The translations under genes and the position numbers were made by a program. From NCBI GenBank assembly GCA_009780315.1, contig WRAH01000013.1, forward strand, positions 1-64,000: a stretch of 64,000 nt of DNA, read 5' to 3'. Shown here in pieces: positions 19,443-25,742 of the stretch. The stretch is from Defluviitaleaceae bacterium. Lineage in GTDB: Bacteria; Bacillota; Clostridia; Lachnospirales; WQUN01. The notes beneath the pieces were generated by a model. It ran no database searches. It was given only the letters and a program-made list of their open reading frames with translations, and was not told the origin of the DNA. The stretch's first letter is position 1; each line of letters starts with the position of its first letter.

Positions 19443-19789
19443 ATGAGTTTGTGGAAAAAGTAATCGTCCACGAAGCCGACAAAAGCACAGGCAAGCGTAT
19501 TCAAAAAGTGGATATTCACCTGAACTTTATCGGCAACTTTGAACTTCCCCATACAGAAGCACCGCAAGAACCATTGCCCACCGTCCTATCAAAAGGACGC
19601 AAACCCCGCCGCCTTATGACGGACGAGGAACGAGAAGCTATGCGTGATTATGACCGCCAGCGGTACTCCAAGAAAATAGCGGCACGTTTAGCAAAAGAGG
19701 AAGCTGAACGTGCCAAGATTCTTGTGGGTACTTCGTTTGAAAAACTCTCGATAAAGCAGATTTCAAATGATACCCAAATTGCAGTTTAA
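19415..19789 (+). pseudogene. C-terminal stub of a large serine recombinase (DUF4368 region)
   Basis: In frame after a stop at 19412-19414, the translation reads SEFTPLLLNEFVEKVIVHEA, then KVDIHLNFIGNFELP and a basic tail. This is the conserved C-terminus of large serine recombinases of conjugative transposons and prophage-like elements. The catalytic resolvase domain and roughly the first 400 residues are missing. The fusion to a nucleotidyltransferase fragment indicates deletion of a mobile element. A TTG at 19433 could start a short peptide but no function is expected. Confidence 0.75.
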
Positions 19790-19818
19790 CAGCACACCAT
19801 AAAACTATACCACATCAG

Positions 19819-19850
19819 TCTGCCGCATTGTCGCTCCAACGACAAGGCAG
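19819..19850 (+). terminator. Probable terminator between the recombinase stub and the DUF3788 gene
   Basis: An imperfect hairpin, CTGCC(gca)TTGTCG / CGACAAGGCAG, is followed by GTTTTC. It lies between two convergent reading frames and could serve both directions. Confidence 0.5.
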
Positions 19851-19853
19851 TTT

Positions 19854-20273
19854 TCAATTCTCAAACTTGATTTTTAGTAGTGTTTTAATGACTTCCAACT
19901 GCTCCTCTCGGCTTATATCTATATCAACACTTCGTCCTTCAGCATAAGATGTTGCATTGCGATAGGATTCTTTAACTTCGTCGGGAAGGTCGGCGGTTTC
20001 CATGCAAGCAACAGCCTTTTCGCCCAGAACAATGCGTATTCTAAAGCAACCTCTAAGAGGAACAAAAAATAAAAGATTCCGTTTGTTGCTTATAAGTTTG
20101 AAAGACCAGCCAGCGGTCTTGCCATAATGCTTCCATTCTCCTGTGATACTTGGGTACGTTTCATGAATGTGGTTTTGCAAATCTTCCCACAATAAACTTG
20201 TACCCATAAGTGCAGCGACCACCATCTCTTTATCCGGCATTACAGATTTGTCATCAAATACACTGACAGCCAT
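19854..20273 (-). CDS. DUF3788 family protein
   Basis: 139 residues, a normal length for DUF3788. Recognisable stretches are LWEDLQNHIHETYP, EWKHYGKTAGWSFKLISNKRN, and DLPDEVKESYRNATSYAEGR followed by a DIDIS strand. The family is cytosolic, uncharacterised and often found near mobile elements or small-molecule resistance genes in Firmicutes. The neighbours (recombinase stub, PhnB-like gene) fit that context. Confidence 0.75.
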   Translation of the reverse strand: MAVSVFDDKSVMPDKEMVVAALMGTSLLWEDLQNHIHETYPSITGEWKHYGKTAGWSFKLISNKRNLLFFVPLRGCFRIRIVLGEKAVACMETADLPDEVKESYRNATSYAEGRSVDIDISREEQLEVIKTLLKIKFEN

Positions 20274-20340
20274 ATGCTATTCCTCCAAAATATAATTATT
20301 TGTCACATTACAATAATTTCGACATTACCATAAACACCCC

Positions 20341-20365
20341 CGCCTTGTCGATTCTCGACAAGGCG
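20341..20365. terminator. Strong hairpin between the PhnB-like and DUF3788 genes
   Basis: An 11-bp perfect stem (CGCCTTGTCGA / TCGACAAGGCG) with a three-base loop, 42 bases beyond the PhnB-like gene stop. The T tract on the minus strand is poor, so it may act as a weak terminator or processing signal. Confidence 0.55.
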
Positions 20366-20406
20366 GTTTAATCTAAAGCATATAGCCTTGCACATTCTTG
20401 AAATGC

Positions 20407-20847
20407 CTACTTCTTCTCATTGCTCATAAACTGCCAACGTGTGCCGAATTTATCGGTTAAGTAAACACACAATGAACAATATGCGGGGCTGTGCATGGGT
20501 TTGGTGATTTCTGCTCCATCAAGCAAGACTTCAAATGCCGTTTTCAACTCGTCATCTGTATCAAATTCAACAACAAGGTCAACTGCATATGAGTTGTAGC
20601 TGTTATTGTCTGTTCCGCCTTTCAAAATGCCGTCAGAATCATCAGCAATAAAAATTAGCTGTTCACCGATTGTAATTTGTGCATGGTAGATGTAGTCTTT
20701 TTCTTCATCTGTATACTGCAAGTCGTTTGGATTAGCCTTTGAAAAAGGCATTGTAAATTTGACCTCTGCACCAAAGGCATTTTGATACGCCTCTATCGCT
20801 TTAGCGGCTTTTCCTTTGAAGCATAGGATTGGTGTTAGCTTTGGCAT
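20407..20847 (-). CDS. PhnB-like VOC family protein
   Basis: 146 residues with the PhnB/3-dmu-9_3-mt type of glyoxalase fold: MPKLTPILCFKGKAAKAIEA at the start, then YHAQITIGEQLIFIADD and the end DKFGTRWQFMSN. Members lack an agreed function; some are fused to or near methyltransferases. GGAGG lies just upstream of the ATG. It is transcribed toward the DUF3788 gene with a hairpin between them. Confidence 0.85.
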   Translation of the reverse strand: MPKLTPILCFKGKAAKAIEAYQNAFGAEVKFTMPFSKANPNDLQYTDEEKDYIYHAQITIGEQLIFIADDSDGILKGGTDNNSYNSYAVDLVVEFDTDDELKTAFEVLLDGAEITKPMHSPAYCSLCVYLTDKFGTRWQFMSNEKK

Positions 20848-20960
20848 GGTTCATTCCTCCGTTTTTCTGTTAATTTTAGTATTACTATAGCACCTCAAAC
20901 ACGACAACTGTGTGTCTTATTTTTGAGAATAAATTTTCTACACTAATCAAATTGAGTAAT

Positions 20961-21068
20961 ATGAAAATCCTGCATTATGTCAATCTCAAAGACAAAAACG
21001 GGCGAAGTGCTTACGCTATATATGAATACCCCCGATTCACCCTTCCACTAAAATATAACACAAGATAA
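20961..21068 (+). CDS. Short coding remnant, 35 codons
   Basis: An ATG opens a 35-residue frame that contains KDKNGRSAYAIYEYPRFTLP and ends right before a strong terminator. Composition looks protein-like and the terminator follows by one base, suggesting the 3' end of a once longer gene or a very small gene. I do not recognise it. No clear ribosome binding site is visible. Confidence 0.3.
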   Translation: MKILHYVNLKDKNGRSAYAIYEYPRFTLPLKYNTR

Positions 21069-21069
21069 A

Positions 21070-21103
21070 CACCTATCGTCAATTTTGCGGTAGGTGCTTT
21101 TTT
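21070..21103 (+). terminator. Rho-independent terminator after the 35-codon frame
   Basis: CACCTATCG / CGGTAGGTG pair with one T-G wobble, followed by CTTTTTT. It terminates plus-strand transcription, yet no intact plus-strand gene precedes it, which supports gene decay here. Confidence 0.75.
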
Positions 21104-21181
21104 GTGCGCAGATTTTTTATACTATGCCCCGATTAAAAATGTCCTTGACAAAATGCGGCGGGATAAACTTGTGGCGGTTTT

Positions 21182-21340
21182 TTTATTTCATTTTCCCAGT
21201 CAAAAAAAGTTCCTCTTGACAAAAATCCCAATGAAAGCCTATGCGACTTTGCAAAGAAACTGGTTATGTTAAGGCGTGATGCAATTTTTACTGATAGAAT
21301 GCCAAAGTGCAGATATATCAAGCCAGCGGATAGAACTTAA
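21182..21340 (+). pseudogene. Unidentified C-terminal coding remnant
   Basis: An open plus-strand frame without a start contains KNPNESLCDFAKKLVMLRRD and then DRMPKCRYIKPADRT before a TAA. The residue pattern looks like true protein, not noise, but I cannot name the family. With the 35-codon frame and the recombinase stub it suggests erosion of an integrated element. Confidence 0.3.
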
Positions 21341-21390
21341 AAACGGATACCTTCTGCATGGACTGCACCCTGCATATCAATATTGACAAT

Positions 21391-21427
21391 AAAAAAAGCC
21401 CCTGCGATTTTGCACGCAAGAGGCTTT
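21391..21427 (-). terminator. Terminator of the xylanase gene
   Basis: AAGCC-CCTGCG pairs with CGCAAGAGGCTT around an eight-base loop with one bulge, and reads into a run of seven T on the minus strand. It lies about 30 bases past the xylanase stop. Confidence 0.8.
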
Positions 21428-21458
21428 TTTAATAGAACTATTGTAGAAATAAAACTAT

Positions 21459-24077
21459 CTATCCTATAACTATCTCTAATCCATCGTCCAACAATTCAAC
21501 TGTGCCGCCAAATATATTAGGGATAACCTCCATAAAAATCATCGCCCGCCCATTGATAATGTGTGGTACAAAAACTATCCCATGACCATCAAACCATATC
21601 GTTACCTCACCTGTGTCAGCATTCCAATCAGGCTCGGCTATGTCCAATGCCATAGTGAATGCCCTAAGAGGAATATACACCACACCCGATATCACTTGGG
21701 CAGGAACGTCCATATAAGCAGATAAATCTACACCTCGGGCTAAGTCTGCAAAACCTTCATTGGTATCAAAATACATACGAATATGCACCGATTCTAAAGC
21801 AGGACGCTCAACAGTGGCTAAAATAGCATGGAAAGCATCTTTTGCTTCAAAATCACCATTAAAAATTAACGGAGAACCCCACGCACGCCAACTTTGAGTA
21901 TCTGCCTTACCCCAGAAAGTCACACGCTCAATATAATCAGAAAATTCCACAAAGTATTCAAAAACACGGGCAAAATACTCTGCTTGCCGTGCTTCTTGTT
22001 CTGGCAAAAGTGGAATAGAGGGGTTGCCTTGTGTCCCAATGGTAATATCCAACTCTGTAATAGCCAAGACTGCCCCCGTTTGTGCAAAACGCTCTATTGC
22101 AGGGCGGATATTGTCAAAATTCGTTGCCCATTGGTCAAGATGGTGGTGAGATTGCAGTCCAATACCTTCAATTAAAAGCCGCCCATCATAGGATGGATGA
22201 TTACGCCAGCGGTCATTCATATACTCTACCATTTGCGCAATAGCCTCTCGTTTGCCCGGTTGTTCTTCGTTGTAATCGTTGTAGAACAAGGTTGCATAGG
22301 GGTCATATTGACGGGCAAAATAAAATGCATAGAAAATAAAATCATACCCTGCTTCCCCTGCGGCTGTATCTGCTCCATTGGCAAAGGCTTCGTACCAGCG
22401 CGGCTGATGGTCGGCAACCTCTAACCGAATATGATTGCGCCAATCCCCCGAAAACTCACCAACAGAACTAGATATGGCTTCATTCAGCACATCCCAAGCC
22501 TGCATACGCCCTGCATAACGCCCTGCAACAGTACGAATATACATATGCATATTTTCCATCGCTTCTGCACGGGTAAGCACATCTGTTGTGCCTGAAATAT
22601 TGGTAAGCCATGCAGGTGATTGAGAATGCCAGATTAAAGTATGCCCAATCATGGCAAGGTTGTTTTCCTCTGCCCAATCTACTATGGCATCTTGTGTTGA
22701 AAAATTCCATGTAGAAGGGTCTGTGGGGTCTGTGCCAGCACCTGCAATAAAATCTGGTTTATGATGATTTTCCGCCGTGACTGCATTAAAATGGTGCAAG
22801 AAAAAATCGTTGGTATTGCCAATATTCATTTGAATATTGCTGCTCCAAATATTACCTACCATGAAATAATCAGCAAAAACTTCTGCCAAAGACGGTAGAC
22901 TTAAATCCCATTCAGGAATAAAAACTTCTGCCACACCACGGCTGGAAATGAAAATATTATCGATATACAACACGCTGGGTTGCTGGGTATCATTGTTTAC
23001 CCTAAACCGAAAAAGGATATATTCCATGTCACCAATGTCTGGGCCTAATGTAAATTCTACAGTCGTGTTCACCCACGTGTCCATGGGAATTTCACGTCCA
23101 AGGTCGCCTGGCGCAGGTTGTGTATTGGTAGGCTGGTGCGCCGCAGAACCAAACACACCGTTAATATTGATACCTGGGCCTACAATGGTTCTATCACCCA
23201 AATTTTCTTCAGAAGGCACATATACATACCAAGAAACCTCTACTGTTGAACCTAGAGGTATGGATTGGGGAAGATTAAATTGCAAGTAATTTCCTTGCCC
23301 GCTGTAATAATTCCCTGTGACATTTTCTAAACGCATGGCATAATTATCATCTACACCATGATAGTCAACGATAAAGCCTTCCATTTGCGCCCCAGGTTGA
23401 AGATATAATTTAAAGGTATCCTCAGCAAAGTCTATAAAGAAGATATTGACCAGCGGCTCAAGATTTTCAGGGGCTTCTATCGTCGGAAGCGTTACAAGAC
23501 CTATTGTGTCTGATGATTCAATGACAATAGCTGGGCTTCCACTGGCTTGCAACAAAGCATGTCCCTCAAAAGTTGTTGCATTTAAAAGATTGCTTTGCAC
23601 ATATACATCTTCAGAAAGGGTATAAACCGTATCCCCATCCCGTGTCAGCACAATATCATCAATAAAAAAGGACATACTGGAACCCTCACCATTGGTTTGC
23701 ACACGGAAGCGTACAAATTGGTCTTCTTCCATATGATTATCACCAAGGACAATTTGCAGTACAAAAGATTGATTGGGGGTGTTGACTTCAGTATTATTTG
23801 CCCAATTCCATGGGCTTTCTGCACCGCCAAGTACCATTTGTGTACCTGGGGGAACAAAACCGCCTGTGCGCCCTGTGATAGTTAGCACATCCCCAAGTTC
23901 CATGTCAGTACGAAGAATGTCTACACCATCCCAAGAATTTGACCTGTTGGAAATATACAGAATGTGGCTGTCCTCTGCTGCATGTACAAGCATTGGGGGC
24001 ATTACAAAAGTAAATACCATGATGAGTGCCAGCATGAAGCTGACAGGGCGTTTAAGTCTTGCAAAAAAATGTGTCAC
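21459..24077 (-). CDS. Secreted GH10 endo-1,4-beta-xylanase, multidomain
   Basis: 872 residues, GTG start with AAGGAGG eight bases upstream. A signal peptide spans about residues 1-33 (cut near VHA-AED). Two carbohydrate-binding-like beta-sandwich modules follow (about 36-165 and 208-380, both ending in a FIDDIVL / YIDNIFIS strand, CBM4/9/22-like). The GH10 barrel covers about 392-755 with the acid/base E533 (WDVLNEA) and the nucleophile E675 (ITELDI). The C-terminal 100 residues (YIPLRAFTMALD, GEVTIWFDG) resemble the copper-amine-oxidase-N-like stalk domain found on clostridial exported proteins. It cleaves xylan outside the cell; the C-terminal module may attach it to the surface. Monocistronic, with its own promoter and terminator. 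Confidence 0.94.
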   Translation of the reverse strand: MTHFFARLKRPVSFMLALIMVFTFVMPPMLVHAAEDSHILYISNRSNSWDGVDILRTDMELGDVLTITGRTGGFVPPGTQMVLGGAESPWNWANNTEVNTPNQSFVLQIVLGDNHMEEDQFVRFRVQTNGEGSSMSFFIDDIVLTRDGDTVYTLSEDVYVQSNLLNATTFEGHALLQASGSPAIVIESSDTIGLVTLPTIEAPENLEPLVNIFFIDFAEDTFKLYLQPGAQMEGFIVDYHGVDDNYAMRLENVTGNYYSGQGNYLQFNLPQSIPLGSTVEVSWYVYVPSEENLGDRTIVGPGININGVFGSAAHQPTNTQPAPGDLGREIPMDTWVNTTVEFTLGPDIGDMEYILFRFRVNNDTQQPSVLYIDNIFISSRGVAEVFIPEWDLSLPSLAEVFADYFMVGNIWSSNIQMNIGNTNDFFLHHFNAVTAENHHKPDFIAGAGTDPTDPSTWNFSTQDAIVDWAEENNLAMIGHTLIWHSQSPAWLTNISGTTDVLTRAEAMENMHMYIRTVAGRYAGRMQAWDVLNEAISSSVGEFSGDWRNHIRLEVADHQPRWYEAFANGADTAAGEAGYDFIFYAFYFARQYDPYATLFYNDYNEEQPGKREAIAQMVEYMNDRWRNHPSYDGRLLIEGIGLQSHHHLDQWATNFDNIRPAIERFAQTGAVLAITELDITIGTQGNPSIPLLPEQEARQAEYFARVFEYFVEFSDYIERVTFWGKADTQSWRAWGSPLIFNGDFEAKDAFHAILATVERPALESVHIRMYFDTNEGFADLARGVDLSAYMDVPAQVISGVVYIPLRAFTMALDIAEPDWNADTGEVTIWFDGHGIVFVPHIINGRAMIFMEVIPNIFGGTVELLDDGLEIVIG

Positions 24078-24133
24078 TTGAAAAACCTCCTTTTGGTTAT
24101 GGACGATGCCCTAAAATATGTTAATTTAATGCT

Positions 24134-24162
24134 ATTATAAATAAAATCTATCTGCAAATCAA
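24134..24162 (-). promoter_or_regulatory. Promoter of the xylanase gene
   Basis: On the minus strand TTGATT (24157-24162) and a perfect TATAAT (24134-24139) are spaced by 17 bases. The leader to the GTG would be about 50 bases. Confidence 0.7.
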
Positions 24163-24363
24163 GAATAATTCATAAGTTTTTACAATTTAATGATATACTT
24201 ACATTGATTCATTGATGAAAAGTGCAAAAAACAGATGGCTTTCTTTCCTCTGAAGGCATCTTGTGAATGGTGAAAATGATATCAGGGGGTAAAGTTCGCC
24301 AATAGAATTACACGCAAGTCAAGCACGTTTAGACATTTTTGCTTGATAATTTGACAATTTTTG

Positions 24364-24392
24364 TTGACTTTCCAAGAATCACATGCTATGCT
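24364..24392 (+). promoter_or_regulatory. Promoter of the first peptide unit
   Basis: TTGACT (24364-24369), a 17-base spacer and TATGCT (24387-24392) preceded by TGC, giving an extended -10. A second TATACT and a TATAAT lie a few bases further on. The second unit keeps an extended -10 (TGCTATACT, 24521-24529) but its -35 is poor. Confidence 0.6.
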
Positions 24393-24423
24393 ATACTTAT
24401 AATAAATAAGGGAGTGTGACACT

Positions 24424-24507
24424 ATGATGTGGATTACATGCTTTTTGTCATTGATATTTCCATACCCAACGCCCCGCGGGCCAGGTGGTTTATGGCCCGG
24501 AAGTTGA
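24424..24507 (+). CDS. Small peptide ORF, copy A (27 codons)
   Basis: The frame begins MMWITCFLSLIFPY and ends PRGPGGLWPGS. GGGAG lies nine bases before the ATG. The N-terminal half is hydrophobic like a short signal or membrane helix; the C-terminal half is proline/glycine-rich with a Trp. Compared with copy B only one residue differs (Gly22 versus Thr22), while two other codons differ silently, which hints at selection on the peptide. It precedes a TPR-like/HTH regulator. A signalling or toxin-like peptide is plausible. Alternatively the locus is a structured RNA and the frame is incidental. Confidence 0.5.
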   Translation: MMWITCFLSLIFPYPTPRGPGGLWPGS

Positions 24508-24556
24508 ATATTCAATCACATGCTATACTTATAATAAATATAAGGAGTGTGACACT

Positions 24557-24640
24557 ATGATGTGGATTACATGCTTTTTGTCATTGATATTTCCATACCC
24601 AACGCCCCGCGGGCCAGGGACTTTATGGCCTGGAAGTTGA
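24557..24640 (+). CDS. Small peptide ORF, copy B (27 codons)
   Basis: Second copy of the peptide frame, ending PRGPGTLWPGS, with a better ribosome binding site (AAGGAG nine bases upstream). It is followed after 20 bases by a hairpin with a T tract and then the regulator gene. The codon changes relative to copy A are GGT to GGG and CCC to CCT (silent) and GGT to ACT (Gly to Thr). The hairpin inside the frame stays paired through a G-T wobble, so both peptide and RNA constraints are possible. Confidence 0.5.
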   Translation: MMWITCFLSLIFPYPTPRGPGTLWPGS

Positions 24641-24660
24641 ATATTCACATTGTGACGTTT

Positions 24661-24686
24661 CCCACTCTATTTGGGTGGGCATTTTT
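24661..24686 (+). terminator. Terminator or attenuator between the peptide units and the regulator gene
   Basis: CCCACTC pairs with GGGTGGG (one mismatch) around a TATTT loop and is followed by CATTTTTATT. It ends four bases before the regulator's ribosome binding site, so read-through would be needed to transcribe the regulator from the peptide promoters. Confidence 0.55.
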
Positions 24687-24701
24687 ATTGAGGTGATCGG
24701 A

Positions 24702-25631
24702 TTGAGAGGTAAAGATACAAAGGAATCACTGGTTCGTGAGTTTCTAAACATCATGGGTAATCATGATGCAAAAGTTGATAGCCTTATCAGAAGAATGACA
24801 GCGTATATGTCTGATAATCCAGACAGAGAGTTAGAATTTATGTTGATTACTATGCAAGTATGTAAAGAAAGCTACAAATCGAATAATTTTGAACTATGTA
24901 TACAAATGGCAAGCCCTGTATTTGAAAAAGTGATGAATATAAATAATGGGGGTATTCAGCCATTAAGCTTTCTTGAGCTTACTATCTTGGCTACCATTAT
25001 TGAATTTTCCCCAAATTTTAAAGTTGCAAGAGACTTGGCAAAAAAAATCTTAGCATTATTGGACACGGAATATAGTCATGAAAAAATGTGTAATGTTGCT
25101 AGAGAAATGGTTAGTCATAATATATTACCTGTACTTCTTCGCGCCAAATGCTATAAGTCAGAAGGAAATAGAGCAGAGGTACAATCTCTTTTTGACGAAA
25201 ATTTGAAAAAGGCAAGACTGGCAAATGAAAGGGCTAAACGCCATGCATATTTAGCATGGTTGCAAATTCAGGAAGGCATATTTTACGTGGATACTGAACT
25301 AGTTGACCAAGGTATTACATGGCTAAAAGAGAATGAGCGCAAAACATGGTATCCCTCTGCTGTCGATGAACTCCTGACATACTACAGGCATTTAGGCGAT
25401 GAAATTACAAAAAGTCAATTGGATATTTTGGTTGGCTATCGTATTAGAAAAATACGTGAATCACAGGAAATACACATAGAAGAAGCCGCAGAGTTTATAG
25501 GATTAACAGATAATGCTTTAGAGCAAATAGAGAGCGGACGAAGAGGGGCGAAGGGTATCCACTTGTATAAACTTTCCCATCTTTTTAAAGTTGACATCTC
25601 TTATTTTTATTATGGTGAAAAATGTGAGTGA
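24702..25631 (+). CDS. Helical-repeat (TPR-like) regulator with C-terminal XRE-type HTH
   Basis: 309 residues from the TTG at 24702, chosen because GAGGTGATC, a near-perfect anti-SD match, ends just before it; a GTG 27 bases earlier lies inside the hairpin. Residues 1-240 are almost wholly helical with paired amphipathic helices, as in tetratricopeptide sensor regions. Residues 245-305 form a helix-turn-helix (YRIRKIRESQEIHIEEAAEF, then IGLTDNALEQIESGRRG). Peptide-binding RRNPP regulators (Rgg, PlcR, NprR) have the HTH first and the TPR last, so this order is reversed. Located directly after the two peptide frames. Role as a peptide-responsive regulator is inference. Confidence 0.6.
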   Translation: MRGKDTKESLVREFLNIMGNHDAKVDSLIRRMTAYMSDNPDRELEFMLITMQVCKESYKSNNFELCIQMASPVFEKVMNINNGGIQPLSFLELTILATIIEFSPNFKVARDLAKKILALLDTEYSHEKMCNVAREMVSHNILPVLLRAKCYKSEGNRAEVQSLFDENLKKARLANERAKRHAYLAWLQIQEGIFYVDTELVDQGITWLKENERKTWYPSAVDELLTYYRHLGDEITKSQLDILVGYRIRKIRESQEIHIEEAAEFIGLTDNALEQIESGRRGAKGIHLYKLSHLFKVDISYFYYGEKCE

Positions 25632-25685
25632 TGCTGCACCACAGTCTCCGCGGGAGATACCCCTGTTTGTACGCTCTTCTCTAAT

Positions 25686-25720
25686 AGAAGCCCCAATCTT
25701 TTTATCAGTTTGGGGCTTCT
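25686..25720. terminator. Terminator between the regulator gene and dnaE
   Basis: AGAAGCCCCAA pairs with TTGGGGCTTCT around a 13-base loop, followed on the plus strand by ATTGTTTATT. The genes converge here, and the hairpin can serve the regulator and perhaps dnaE. Confidence 0.75.
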
Positions 25721-25742
25721 ATTGTTTATTGTACTAAGACAT

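Larger units (their letters stand above)
24377..24648 (+). repeat. Two tandem copies of a ~135-bp promoter-plus-peptide unit
   Basis: Unit A (24377-24513) and unit B (24514 to about 24648) are almost identical. Differences are a 5-bp ATGCT gain in A near the -10, small changes next to the ribosome binding site, and a few bases near the end of the peptide frame. Each unit holds an extended -10, a ribosome binding site, the 27-codon frame and a GGGCCA/TGGCC-type hairpin inside the frame. Start codons are 133 bases apart. Confidence 0.9.

Noticed and set aside
24282-24515. 77-codon minus-strand frame across the first peptide unit
   Set aside because: It has no good ribosome binding site, runs antisense through the promoter and the peptide frame, and has no protein-like motif; its length comes from the repeat composition.
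24675-24701. GTG start for the HTH regulator
   Set aside because: It lies inside the terminator-like hairpin; the TTG at 24702 follows a near-perfect Shine-Dalgarno at proper spacing.
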